Positions 47,014 to 59,857 of a DNA stretch of 64,000 nt are shown in pieces. Position 1 is the first letter of the stretch. Each line of letters opens with the position of its first letter. The stretch spans positions 11,021,346 through 11,085,345 of the forward strand of contig NC_060906.1 in assembly GCF_014805685.1 (NCBI RefSeq), written 5' to 3'. The DNA is from Silurus meridionalis (Eukaryota; Chordata; Actinopteri; Siluriformes; Siluridae). Position numbers and translations under genes: made by a program. The notes beneath the pieces are model-generated. The model was not told where the DNA came from. It saw only the letters and a program-made list of their open reading frames with translations, and did no database searches.

Positions 47014-49264
47014 CTTCTTTTCTTTTGGCTGCTTCTGTTAAGGGTCACCACAGCAGATCATCTGTCTCCATACTACCTGCATGTCTTCCCTCACCACATC
47101 CATAAACCTCCTCCTTGGCCTTCCTCTTTTTCTCCTTCCTGGAGGCTCCATCCTCAGCATTCTTGTTCCGATATACCCCATACATACAATGATATATTCT
47201 ATGATATTTTTAACTTCTCTAACACACTTTCTATTACTTTGCACTGTTGACCCCAGGTACATAAACTCATCCAACTTCTCCACTTCTTCTCCCTGCATCT
47301 GCCCCACTCCACTGCCCTCCTTCTCATTCACACACATGTACTCTGTCTTACTCCTACTGACTGTCATTCCCCTTCTCTCCAGCGCATACCTCCACCTCTC
47401 CAGGCTCTTCTCCACTTGCTCACTACTCTCATCACAAATCACAATATCATCTGCAAACATCATAGTCCACAGAGACTCCTGTGTGACCTCGTCCGTCAAC
47501 GTGTACATCACCAGTGCAAACAGGAACGGGCTCAGAGCTGACCCTTAATGCAGTCCACACCATCCACTTTAAACCAGTCAGTCATTTCTACTGCACTTTT
47601 CAATGCTGTTACACTGTCCTTATCCATGTCCTGCACCACCCTCACATACTTCTCTTCCATGCTTTCTCTAAATTCACAAACACACAATGCAACTCCTTCT
47701 GACCTTCTTTATTCTTCTCCATCAACATTCTCAAAGCAAATAATGTGTCTGTGGTGCTCTTCCTCGGCATGAAACCATACTGTTGCTTACAGATGGTCAC
47801 CTCTTCTCTCAGCCTGGCTTCCACAACTCTTTCCCATAACTTCATAGTGTGACTGATCAACTTTATTCCCCTGTAGTTACTGCAGGTCTGCACATCTCCC
47901 TTATTCTTAAAGATCGGCACCAGCAGACTCCTTCACCATTCCTCAGGCATCCTCTCACCTTTCAAAATCTTGTTGAACAATCTGGCTAAAAACTACACTG
48001 CCATCTCTCCTAAACATCTCCACGCTTCTACTCGTATGTCATCTGGTCTAACCAATTTTCCACTCTTCATCCACTTAATCGCTGCTTTCACTTCCTCTTT
48101 ACTAATCCTATCCACTTCCTGCTTCACCATCTTCACATCATCCAACCCTCTCTCTCTCTAATTTTCCTCATTCATTAGCAGCTCAAAATATTCCCTCCAC
48201 CCTTTCAACACACTCTCCTCACTAGTCAACACATTTCCAACTCCATCCATTATTGTTCTAACTTGCAGGACATCCTTCCCAACTTGGTCCCTCTGCCTTG
48301 CCAATCAGCAAAAATCCTTTTCTCCTTCCTTAGTTTCCAGATTCACATACATGCTTTTCCCACATCCCTCTTTACCTGCTGATGCATCTCCTTATACTAC
48401 TGCCTACTTTTCTCATCTCTTTGTCGATCCTAATTTTGTTTCACCAACCTCTTTCTCCTTATGCTTTCCTGCACTTCCTCATTTCAGATGTCACACGAAG
48501 TACCTTTCTAGCTGTCTCCCTTATCACCTCTGCAGTAGTTGCCCAATCATCCAGCACCTCTTCACCACCACCAAGGACCAGTCTGACCTCTTCCCTGAAT
48601 CTCACACTACAGTCTTCCTTCTTCAGTTTCCACCATCTTATTCTTTTTTCAGTCCTCTTTTTCCTCTTATTCTTCACCTCCAATGCCATCCTACAGACCA
48701 CTATCTGAAGCTGCCTAGCTACACTGTCCCCTGCCAACACCTTACAGTTTCCAATCTCTTTCATGTTGCACCTCCTACATAGAACATAGTCCACCTGTGT
48801 GCACCTTCCTCCACTCTTATACGTCACCCTATGATCCTCCTTTTTCTTAAAATAAGTATTTACCACTGTCATTTCCATCCTTTTAGCAAAATCTACCACC
48901 ATCTGCCATTCCACATTCCTTTTCTTAAGGCCATACCTACTCATCACCTCCTCATCACCTCTATTCCCTTCACTAACATGACCATTAAAGTCTGCCCCAA
49001 TCACCAATCGTTCATTCCTAGGTACATAATCTATCACTGCATCTAATTCACTCCAGAATTTTTCCTTCTCCTCCATCTCACAACCCACTTGAGGAGCATA
49101 GGCACTGATGGCATTTATCATCACCCCTTCAACTTCCAGCTTCACGTTCATAACCATAACTCCCTTTCCACTTGGTCTCCTGAAAACACAACATGTCTAC
49201 CTTTCTCCACTCTATCATATCAGCTTATCTCTCTCCCTTTACCAGTCAGTACCAACTTTTAATA
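47014..49264 (-). mobile_element. RTE-type LINE A, 5'-truncated
   Basis: On the minus strand from right to left: endonuclease motifs (INAISAYAPQVGCEMEEKEK; VIGADFNGHVSEGNRGDEEV in the 48459-49157 frame), an internal region, RT sequence (QQYGFMPRKSTTDTLFALRM at 47642-47920), the FADDIVIC catalytic box (47038-47511 frame) and the C-terminal GRRKRGRPRRR. The N-terminal part of the endonuclease is missing, and many frameshifts occur. The left flank aacaagtcatttaaaa and the right flank aacaagtcatttaaaaatca form the TSD. Confidence 0.88.
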
Positions 49265-49284
49265 AACAAGTCATTTAAAAATCA

Positions 49285-52200
49285 TCTTCTTCTTCTTCTT
49301 TCGGCTGCTCCCATTAGGGGTCGCCACAGCGGATCATCCGTCTCCACACCACCCTGTCCTCTACATCTGCCTCTTTTACACCAACTACCTGCATGTCTTC
49401 CTCACCACATCCATGAACCTCCTTTTGGCCTTCCTCTTTTCCTCCTACCTGGTGGCTCCATCCTCAGCATTCTTCTACCAATATAATTTATGTCCCTCCT
49501 CTGCACATGTCCAAACCATCTCAATCTCACCTCCCTCACCTTGTCACCAAAACATCCTACATGCGCTGTCCCTCTAATAAACTCATTTCTAATCTTATCC
49601 ATCCTCGTCACTCCCAACGAAAACCTCAACATCTTTAGCTCTGCTACCTCCAGCTCCACCTCCTGTCTTTTACTCAATGCCACTGTCTCTAAACCATACA
49701 ACATCGCAGGTCTCACCACAGTCCTATAAACTTTCCCTTTCAATTTTGCAGATACCCTACTATCACAAATCACTCCTGTCACTCTTCTCCACCCACTCCA
49801 CCCTGCCTGCACTCTTTTCTTCACTTCTAACACACTCTCCATTACTTTGCACTGTTGAACCCAGGTACCTGAATTCCTCCACCTTCTGAAGCTCTTCTCC
49901 TGCAACCGCACCACTCCACTGCCCTCCCTCTCATTCACACACATGTACTCTGTCTTACTCCTACTGAGTTTCATTCCCCTTCTCTCCAGTGCATATCTCC
50001 ACCTCTCCAGGCTCTTCTCAACCTGCTCCCTACTCTCACAACAAATCACAATATCATCCGCAAACATCATAGTCCAGGGAGACTCCTGTCTGACCTCGTC
50101 CGTCAACCTGTCCATCACCACTGCAAACAGGAAAGGGCTCAGGGCCGATCCTTGATGCAGTCCAACCTTCACTCTAAACCAGTCTGTCGTACCTACTGCA
50201 CACTTCACTGCCGTCACACTGTCCTCATACATGTCCTGCACCACCCTTACATACTTCTCCGACACACCTGACTTCCTCATACAGTACCACAACTCCTCTC
50301 TTGGCACCCTGTCGTCGCCTTCTCTAAATCCACAAATACACAATGCAATTCCTTCTGTCCTTCTCTATACTTCTCCATCAACATTCTCAAAGCAAATATG
50401 GCATCTGTGGTGCTCTTCCTCGGCATGAAACCATACTGTTGCTCACAGATGGTCACCTCTTCTCTCAGCCTGGCTTCCACTACTCTTTCCCATAACTTCA
50501 TGGTGTGACTGATCAACTTAATACCCCTGTAGTTACTGCAGGTCTGCACATCTCCTTTATGCTTAAAGATCGGTACCAGCACACTCTTTCTCCATTCCTC
50601 AGGCATCTTCTCACCTTCCAAAATCCTGTTAAACAATCTGGTCAAAACCCCACTGCCATCTCTCCTAAACATCTCCACGCTTCCACCGGTATGTCATCTG
50701 GTCCAACCGACTTTCCACTCTTCATCCTCTTAATCGCTGCTCTCACTTCCTCCTTACTAATCTTATCTACATCCTGCTTCACCATCTCCACATCATCCAA
50801 CCTTCTCTCTCTCTGATTTTCCTCATTCATCAGCTGCTCAAAATACTCCCTCCACCTTCTCAACACACTCTCCTCACTAGTCAACACATTTCCTCTCCAT
50901 CCTTTACTGCTCTAACTTGCAGTACATCCTTTCCAGCTCGGTCCCTCTGCCTGGCCAATCGGTACAAATCCTTTTCTCCTTCCTTAGTGTCCAACCTCTC
51001 ATACAGCTCCTCATATGCCTTTTCCTTGGCTTTCGCCACATCCTCTTAACCTGCTGCCGCATCTCCTTGTACTCCTGCCTACTTTTCTCATCACTCTGTC
51101 TATCCCACTTCTGTTTTGCCAACCTCTTTCTCCTTATGCTCTCCTGCACTTCCTCATTCCACCACCACGTCTCCTTGTCTTCCTTTCTATTTCCAGATGT
51201 CACACCAAGTACTTTTCTAGCTGCCTCCCTCATCACTCCTGCAGTAGTTGCCCAATCATCCAACACCTCCTTAACACCACTGAGCCTCTCTCTGACCTCT
51301 TCCCTGAACCTCACACTACACTCTTCCTCCTTCAGTTTCCACCATCTTATTCTTCTTTCAGTCCTCACTCTCCTCCTCTTCATCCTCGCCTCCAAAACCA
51401 TCCTACAGACCACCATCCTATGCTGTCTAGCTACACTGTCCCCTGCCAACACCTTACAGTCGCCAATCTCCTTCAGGTTGCATCTCCTGCATAGCACATA
51501 GTCCACCTGTGTGCACCTTCCTCCACTCTTATCGTCACCCTATGATCCTCCTTCTTTTTAAAATAAGTGTTCACCACTGCCATTTCCATCCTTTTAGCAA
51601 AATCTACCACCATCTGCCCTTCCACATTCCTCTCCTTAAAACCATACCTACCCATCACCTCCTCATCACCTCTGTTCCCTTCACCCACATGCCCATTAAA
51701 GTCCGCCCCAATCACTAACCGTTCTTTCCTAGGTACACCATCTACCACTTCATCTAATTCACTCCAGAATCTTTCCTTCTCCTCCATCTCACAGCCAACT
51801 TGTGGAGCATAGGCACTGATGACATTTATCATCATCCTTCAACTTCCACCTTCACGATCATCACCCTATCAGAAACTCTCTTCACCTCCACTACACTCTT
51901 ACTGTACTCTTCCTTCAGAATCACCCCTACACCATTTCTCTTTCCATCCACACCATGATAAAACAGTTTAAACCCACCTCCAATGTTCCTGGCCTTACTC
52001 CCTTTCCACTTGGTCTCCTGAACACACAACATATCTACCTTTCTCCTCTCCATCATATCAGCTACCTCTCTCCCTTTACCCGTCATAGTACCAACATTTA
52101 AAGTACCAACCCGAACCTCCACTCTCCTACACTGCTCCTTTCCTGCCGTCTCTGTAGGCGTCTTCCTCCTCTCCTTCTCCTCCTTGACCAACAGTAGCCC

Positions 52201-52418
52201 AATTTCCACGGTACCCTGTCGGCTAACGATACCTGTGGCGGTCGTTGTTAACCCGGGCCTCGACCGATCCGGTATGAAATTCTCATTTGTGATCCGCATA
52301 TTTGATTTGGCACGTGTTTTACGCTGGATGCCCTTCCTAACGCAACCCTCCCCATTTACCCGGGCTTGGGACCGGCACTAAGAATGCACTGGCTTGTGCC
52401 TCCCTAATGGCTGGGTTC
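49285..52418 (-). mobile_element. RTE-type LINE B, near full length (3.1 kb)
   Basis: Runs on the minus strand from a 5' region with ggtcccaagcccgggtaaat (near 52370) to a GAA-rich 3' tail at 49285-49300. It is flanked by AGTCATTTAAAAATCA on both sides (49269-49284 and 52419-52434), a 16-bp TSD. Endonuclease, RT and C-terminal domains are all present but spread over several frames. Confidence 0.9.
49402..52299 (-). pseudogene. RTE endonuclease-reverse transcriptase ORF, frameshifted
   Basis: This single ORF would nick target DNA and reverse-transcribe the LINE RNA there. In order on the minus strand: AP-endonuclease motifs GTLNVGTMTGKGREVADM and LCVQETKWKG (52299-51832); SAYAPQVG and GADFNGHVGEGNRG (51835-51473); a linker (51506-50904); RT fingers (VGPDDIPVEAWRCLG near 50642-50730; MPEEWRKSVLVPIFKHKGD; YGFMPRKSTTDAIFALRM); then the long 50343-49402 frame with GLHQGSALSPFLFAVVMDRL, the catalytic MMFADDIVIC, and C-terminal LRWFGHVQRRD and GRRKRGRPK. 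At least five frame changes inactivate it. The endonuclease resembles proteins annotated 'craniofacial development protein 2-like', which derive from RTE/BovB elements. Confidence 0.88.
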
Positions 52419-52554
52419 AGTCATTTAAAAATCATAAATATAAATATTGCATTGTTCCTCTCCACTTTTCTGAGGCAGCTGTTCAGTGGATTTTGGAGTA
52501 TGACTGTGAGTATTTGCTTATTGATGTCAGGCTAAGAGGCATGGTGTGCAGTCA

Positions 52555-52785
52555 GTGTTCCACTTCATTCCAAATGTGTTCAGGGCTCAGTGCAAGCCAC
52601 TTGAATTCTTCCACACCAACATTAGCAAACCATGTCTTCACGGAGCTTGCATTGTTGAAGGCTCATTGCCATGTTGGAACAGGTTTGTGCCTCTTAGTTC
52701 TAGTGAAAGGAAATGTTAACACTACATCATACAAATATATACAGATTGGGGAAGAACAGATATGGCTGTGAAAGTCAACGTTGTT
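52555..52785 (-). mobile_element. Tc1-like remnant, minus strand
   Basis: Contains ccacttcattccaaatgtgt, then accaacattagcaaaccatg, then gttggaacaggtttgtgcct. This order is the reverse complement of the DDE region of the fish Tc1 family also seen at 59489-59857 and 62129-62412. Confidence 0.7.
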
Positions 52786-53016
52786 TATGTGAGGCCAACT
52801 TTGTTAGTTTTTTCAATAACAGTACTGTACAATGGGGAAAATAATTATATGATCCCCTGCTGATTTTAAGTTTACCCCTTACAAAGAAATGAATAGTCTA
52901 GAATTTTTATGATAGATTTATTTTAACAGAGAAAAACAGAATATAAAAGAAAACATCCTTCAAAAAATTAACGAAAGTTTATAAATTAATTTGCATTTGA
53001 TTGAGTGAAATAACTA

Positions 53017-53753
53017 CCGTAATTTCCTGTACCCTTATATAAGCCGCACCCACTGAATTTTACAAATATTTTTATTTTTAACATAAATAAGCCGCTACAC
53101 TGAAACTAATGAACTTTACGCAGGCTTTACCGAAAGAGAGTGTCTGTTACAGGGTGTAACGGGTGAAATGTGTTGTGGCTCCTTTAAGAGCAGAGCGCCA
53201 TTTTGGGAACAGCAGGTCACTGCATTCTGCCGGTATTACTGCGTGTGTGTGCGACTGAGGATTATGTGCTCATTACTTTCTGATGCTCATTTCTAAGTTT
53301 CTTTGACTAACCCATAACGCTAAAGCACGAGTTTTGGAAACCTGTCTGTGCTTAAACGATTTAATTTGCAAACTGGAGTTAGTGAGCTCTCCCTTCACCC
53401 AGACTCAACGTGCTACAACGGCTTGTATCTAAACAGTAGCCTACCAAGAAAGTCATTGTTCACTGTCTTCCTCCTTCCTTTCACAACTATTTCTCTGGCG
53501 AGTTTCTTTTGGCATCGTCGTGCGTAAAAAAATCAACACCGGTGGAAGTTTTTCTCCCGATGCCGTGCAGCTCAGAACACAGGTGAGGTGCGTTTTTTCG
53601 TTTCCGTTCGGAAATTTCATTAGTCTAATGTTATGTCGCTCAGTTTTTTGGCTTGAAGTCAAAAATCCATAAATTAGCTGCTTCGTTGTTTAAGCCGCGG
53701 GGTTCAAAACGTGGGAAAAACGTGGGTAGCGGCTTATAGTCTGAAAATTACGG
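53017..53753 (-). mobile_element. pogo/Tigger-like DNA transposon (737 bp, internally deleted)
   Basis: The left end CCGTAATTTCCTGTAC with tataagccgc and the right end gcggcttatagtctgaaaat TACGG are inverted. TA dinucleotides flank it (53015-53016 and 53754-53755), as for Tc1/mariner-superfamily elements. The middle holds a transposase fragment on the minus strand. Confidence 0.85.
53453..53662 (-). pseudogene. pogo-like DDE transposase fragment
   Basis: The minus-strand frame contains GNEKTHLTCVLSCTASGEKL followed by PPVLIFLRTTMPKE, the conserved block of pogo/Tigger/jerky-type DDE transposases (usual form KTxxTVVLxCxADGxKLPPxxIFKxKTMPKE, recalled). Neither the catalytic acidic triad nor the CENP-B-like DNA-binding domain is preserved as an open frame. 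Confidence 0.75.
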
Positions 53754-54640
53754 TATTTGATCCTGTACCAAATTAGCAAGAATTTAGACTCCCATAGACT
53801 CCCCTGTCCCTTTAGGAAAGTACTCCTAATATCAACTTGTTATGTAAATAAAAGGCACCAGAATCAACCTCTTCTATTCAAACCTCTCTACTACCATGGG
53901 AAAGAGCAAAAAGAGCTGTCAAAGGAGGTCAGGGGCAAGACTGTAGACCTGCACAATGCTGGAATGGGCTACAAGACCATCAGATTGTTGTCTTGGCTGT
54001 AGGTTTTTGGTCATTTTCGTGCTGGAAGACACATCCACGACCCATCTTTAGTGTTCTGGCTAAGACCAGAAGGTTCTCATTCAAAGATTCTACAGTGCAT
54101 AGGCCCCGTTCATGTGGTGAAGTCTTTCTGTACACTTAGCAGAGAAACCGCCCCAAAGCATAAAGGTTTCCTTCTCCATGTTTGACAGTGGGGATGTTCT
54201 TGGGGTCATATTAAGCATTTCTCTGCCTCCAAACACGGCGAGTCGAGTTGATGCCAAAGGGCTCAATTTTGGTCTCATCTGACCACATCACATTCTCCCA
54301 AGCCTTCTTTGAATCATTTAGGTGTTCACCGGCGAACTACAGACGGACCTGTTGATGTGCATTCTTGAGCAGAGAGACATCGTTGTGTTTCCAATGGTTT
54401 TCTTGGTGACTATGGTCAGTGCTCCCTTGAGATCATTAACAAGCTCCTCCATGTAATTCTGGGCTAATCCCCCAACTTTCTCAGAATCATCCTTACTCCA
54501 TGAGGTGAGATTTTACATGGAGCTCCAGAGCGAGGGTGAATGACATATCTTGTATTTCTTCCATTTCTGAATTATCGCACCAAAAGTGGTCTCTTTATTA
54601 ACCAAGCTTCTTGCTGATGTAGCCCATTCCAGCTTTGTGC

Positions 54641-55554
54641 AGGTCTAAAATTAGACTTAGCTTAGATAAAACCTCAAAATACAGAGACAGTGTCTTTACC
54701 ACTGAGCTCAACTATTGACTTTTAAGACAGTGGTAATATTTTAATGCATCTTTCCCACTATATTTGAATGATGTTTCAGGAAGAGCTTTTTTCATTTCCC
54801 ATTATATAGCTTGTGGTAATAAGTTCTTGAAATGTATGTTGTGATGCTTTCATATTGTTAACCTTTGTTGTGTCTGGGCTGCAAATTTAACGTAATTGTT
54901 AATTTAACCACTGGTAAAGGTTTATATGTGCTATATTCATTGCATGGCAGGTATTTACACACACTTACACACCTGTATTTTTTTTTTGCCTGCTTGTGTG
55001 CTTGACCCTTTAGTAGACCAGATGTGGGAGCGCTTTGATGCATATTTACACCGCCCTTTGACTCTGCTGTAGAGGTCATGTCTGGGAATTTCAAGATATG
55101 CAGCTGGATGCAAAGTCAATCGAGTAAAGCAGATGAGCTAATTGCAGAGAAGACAATGAAATCTATCGGACTTGTGAAGTAGTGTCAAACCGTAAGTATG
55201 TAAGAAAGGAAATACATTAAGCCTAATAATCCTGTGAAAATCTTTTACATACTGTGTTTGGTTTTTGAAAATAATTTGGTGGTTAATCCTGATGTTTCAC
55301 ACTAGATGTTTTTTTTTTGTTTTTTTTTTTTTGTTCAAAATGAAATTTGTTTCATTTTGAAGAGACAAACATAGAAAATTGGATTTGCATACACAGAGAA
55401 ATAGAGAGAAAAAAGAAAGAGAGAGATTTGTGGAAAGTGCCTCAAAGCTTAAAATTGCTAGGTAGTTTTTTTTTCTGCCACTCTTTAGCCCTGATGGTTG
55501 TGTTTGTGACAGCCAGGGAAATCCTTTGCACACAAATACACACATGTATGTGCT

Positions 55555-55619
<65 letters not shown>

Positions 55620-56451
55620 GGAACTATCCAAATAAACTCTGCTAATGTTTACAGCCAGGAACTGCTGACAGGAAAGAAATAATATGGCATGTAAGGCATA
55701 AGAAAACAAGAAGACTATCAGCTTCTCTCTTCATCTTTCTCTGCTGCTATTCAGCCTCACCAATTTTATTCTTTTGTGTATATTAATTCAGAAAATTTTT
55801 TTTTTTTGCCACTTACTTTACTTCTCTATGTCTCCTGTCAGTGTGCTCTCTTTCTCTGGCCAACTCCGTGACCCTGTAAGCTGGTCAGTAATTATGGTCA
55901 GCTTTAAGGGAAGTGGTTAAATGTTATCCGCAGTGTCAATGCAGTACTATAACTCATCCATATTCCGTACTTCTTTCCAAAGGAAAGTTTGCAAAAGTGT
56001 AATATTTAATGAAAGAATGGATAAGATACAGATATAAAGCAACGTATTTAATACACATTTCTTCACTTACTTATGAGCTTTTTAACATAGTTATCAACAG
56101 TTACTATCAGTAATGAGCACTTCCAAAAAACTTGTTCTCAAAACATTACATTCCACACGTAATAAGACCTCAAAGTGTAAGCGTCACTTTGCCTCTGAAG
56201 CAGTTGAACAACGAAGCCTAGTAGTTATTGACACAATTCTGTGAAGCAAAAAATTCTTACAAAACCACATTCTCAGCGGTTTCACTGACTGGAAAGGTTT
56301 GAAGCCTGTGTGTGGTGTGAGCCAGATTTGTGGTTTATTTGTGTGTTTGTGTTCACACACTTAAAGGCCATAATTACAGATTGAGACCGCTATGAGGCAA
56401 AGTCTCATTCATGAATGCCAGCTTTTGCCTCAAGCTGTTAGTTAGACGTTT

Positions 56452-56494
<43 letters not shown>

Positions 56495-59488
56495 AGAAGA
56501 GTGTGTCTTAAACCCTGCACTTTCAAACACATCTCAAAGGCTTTTTGAATATCTTATCAAATTATGTTGATCATATGGGTCATTTTCCAAAAAGCCTCTG
56601 AATATACAGGAATATACAGTCCCAAGTAATTTAAATACTCTTCCAGTACTATGACTCACACTACTTCTCCATTAAACATAATTTCTTTTTATTCTAAAAT
56701 CCATTTGCTTATAGGATTAGTGCTATCATGCCTTCATCGCTTACTACCAATTCCACTTAGTAGCTCAATAGTATTCTTTGAAGCAGCATTAACGCTCTCC
56801 CTGTCAGTGGCGTCTCGGCTCCTCGTTTCTCTGCCATTTTGACTATTTGTGGAATCTCATACTCTATGTATCCATCTTGAATTTCCTTTTTTGTCAGTCA
56901 TCCCAGAAACAATGATAGCTTGCATGTTTTACTTTGGCAGTAAACCATGCTTTTCTCTCCAGTTCTGGGTGAAAAGTGTGAACTAAGACACATTTTAGAT
57001 ACTGGATACATTTGGGGAGGTCTGGCATAAGGTGGTGGTAAATATGTATACAGAAACATAATGATGAGTCTTAAATGTTCTCTAATGCTAGTAAATGTGA
57101 TATTAAAGAAAAATATTGTTGATTGTTGGCCAGTGAGATCTTTTATTACACAATGTCTTAAAGGTTACCCTACTCCTTGTTTTCTACCCTCTAAGCCAAT
57201 GGTTCTGTTTTAGTGGTACTATGAATTGAATGGGTTTAATCCAAACCTCAATAATGCTAAAATAAAGTTGGCCTCTATAGAAAGCTTGGGAATAAAAATC
57301 TCTATAGAAAGTTGTTTTAACCATTTCTCTGTGGGATTTTACAAGAGCCTCAGATACTTATTATAACTACAGTATGCTTTTAGATACATAAATAAACTCC
57401 CAAAATTAGTGCACTATGTAGTAAATGCAGTTTCGGATAATGTAATGAAGGTAATGAGGGCAATTACCATTTATGAAAATCATTGCTGACAAAACACAAC
57501 TGTTTCTATCTTACATATGCTTTACATTAAAACCATGTGTGAAGAGTTTTAGGGTTTATATTGTTACACTTCTTGACACAGATTAACCTAGATCTAGCCT
57601 AGAAAATAATTTTCAGTGGAGATTCCTAAGTGGTGCTGTAATATGGCCTCAATCCAAATCTTCGCTCAAACCTTTTAGGGAAAATTTGTTTAAGAGAGAC
57701 AGATAGTAGAAAATGTTTGGCTGTACATTTGTTGCCCTGAGACACTCACAAACCACCTGCCACTCTGACAGACCAATTGAGTATTTAAAAAGAATTCTCT
57801 TTTTTTCCTTTATAGCATGGCTTGTACACATGCACTCATAATGCATTTCATAACCTATTATACAAGTAATATGACATAATAATAATAATATATTTTTTTT
57901 TATTTTGCATTACCTCAAACAGATGGAACAGAAGAAAATGAATGCTAAAACTGTTCAGCAAAGTGTAAAGTATACAGTTCATTATCTAGTTGTAATAAGA
58001 GCACAATAACTGAGTGGTCTATACTACACCTAATAGAATGTTAAAGTGAGCAAGATAGAGAAAGTATTTTTCCTCCCATCTGCCAGTCTGTTTTTTCTTT
58101 TGAGCTCAGCAGGAAGAGTTCGGCCCGTCTACTAATCCACATTTCACACATTCCAACAGGGGGCCTCTAAGAGAAAGACAGCACAGCCAGAGAGAGAGAG
58201 GGTGTAGTACAGGGAAAGTATTGTACCATTAATAAATCCAAGGAAAAGTGACAGAAGCCCAGTTTTTCTGGGTGTTAGTAATACGGAACTTTATTAGTAA
58301 AATATAGAATTTGTGTTGGCGTGGCTGTGGAGTGGGATGCCAGCCGGGGTACCAAGCTTTGGCCTCCTCCCATGTTATTCAGGCACTGAGATCACTCATT
58401 CAGCAAAGCTACACTAAGGCCTGTTTCAACTGAACAGGATCCTCAGGACATTGGGTGATGATGGAAAAATATATGAATTGTACTGTTGCTCTATGCTGAG
58501 TATACCCCAACATGTTGCTTCTGTGTATGGGTATTTGTGGGTGGTTCTGCAGCTGTTCAAATATGTGCAGTTACACACAAACACTGACATGCAGTGATTA
58601 TCAATGACTTACATGCTTTTGCTACACTATTGTCCTCGTTATGTTCTTTTTTTTTTTTTTTTGTTCTCAAAGGTCCAACCGGAAGCCAATATAGAAATAG
58701 TTAAACTGGTAGAACTGTGGCCAAGAGGAATTTGCATGCTATACGAGGGCTGTAAATACCACCCAAGAATGAGTTTGTTTACTCTGTCCAGAACAATTAC
58801 GGCTCACTCGTTCTGTCTTATAGAATGTTGGTCAGTTGTGCTTTTTAGTAATTTGTTCCTAAATACATTGCATTCCTATTTATTTAGGTATGTTTTACCA
58901 AATCTCTCTTTATTTATTTACATTTTATTTGTTTGTTTGCTTAAGAAACCTATAGGAGACTGTTATGTTCATTCAAACTTGTAGTTTTCTCAGTGGGTGT
59001 GTATATACATAGAAAATAGTTTTACAATGGATTTTTTGTGGAAGTGTACATACATTTTTCTGTTGCACAATAAGACATCAGGTCTTTCAAGGGCATACAT
59101 TTATTATAAATCATAATTACTGTCATTATTATTATGTGACCATGACATATCAAAGTAGTGGCTTGAGTCTGTGGGTAAAGAAGTCTGTGTGTCTTGGTAA
59201 TTTGCTTCAAAAAGCTAATAATTTCTATGTGTTAGTTTATCAGCCTCCATACATAAGTGTTTGTGACCACATTGGACCAACTCTAATGATTTCTCTGTGT
59301 CAGTTTATTTTTCTGTATATTTCTCACTATAAAAAAACTAAATGGTTTATAAAGTATTGAAACACTTAACCTTTTTAGCCATATTTGGTTCTTTCCCAAA
59401 CTGTTAAAATAAAGTTGTAACACAAAATTGCACATAATTGTATATAATGTCTTTGGATGTGTTAACATTAAAATTTCCATCACCTGAA
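54641..59488. other. Intergenic with microsatellites, no recognisable gene
   Basis: Mostly unique AT-rich sequence. (CA)n tracts lie at 55557-55613 and 56451-56492, and poly-T tracts near 55311-55333 and 58648-58664. The T-tract near 58650 precedes an AG and a 100-codon open stretch (to 58984), but its product shows no domain, so I do not call an exon. The block at about 54990-55160 has balanced composition without repeats and might be conserved non-coding DNA. Confidence 0.5.
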
Positions 59489-59857
59489 CTAGACATGTTC
59501 CAGCATAGCAATGCCCCTGTGCACAAAGAGAACATATTGAAGATATAGTTTACATGGATTGGAGTAGAAGATCTTGAACCATAGAGCTCTAACCCAACTG
59601 AACACCTTTGGGATGAATTAGAACAATGAATGCAGCCCAGGCCTCCTCACCCTACATCAGTACTTGACTTTACCAACACCCTTGTAGTTGAATGAACACA
59701 AATTTTAACAAGTACACTCCAAAGTCTAGTGGAACATCTTCCCAGAATAGTGTAGGTTACTATAAAAGTAACTAGGGACTAAATGTGGAATGAGATGTTC
59801 AAAAAGCACACAAATCTTATGATCAGCTGTCCATATACTTGTGTCTATTTCGTGTAT
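59489..59857 (+). mobile_element. Tc1-like transposon 3' half
   Basis: Degenerate DDE-region coding sequence on the + strand, with catgttccagcatagcaatg then cccctgtgcacaaag, then ctgaacacctttgggatgaa, ending gtccatatacttgtgtctat like a Tc1 terminal repeat. Many stops. Confidence 0.75.

Larger units (their letters stand above)
52826..54640. mobile_element. Tc1-like element, internally inverted, interrupted by pogo-like element
   Basis: The left end tacagtactgtacaatgggg followed by aaaataattatatgatcccc resembles a Tc1 TIR. A transposase N-terminus is readable on the + strand near 53898-54000 (KELSKEVRGKTVDLHNAGMG), while the DDE region lies on the minus strand at about 54090-54560 (GINSTRR; TVKHGEGN). 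Opposite orientations of the two halves imply an internal inversion or two fused copies. Confidence 0.7.

Noticed and set aside
47081..51812. Several + strand ORFs of 70-194 codons rich in Ser, Leu, Pro and His
   Set aside because: They are antisense shadows of the RTE LINE coding sequence on the minus strand.
58604..58984. 126-codon ORF with a T-rich acceptor-like tract
   Set aside because: The first part is low-complexity F/L translated from poly-T, and no homologous family is recognised.
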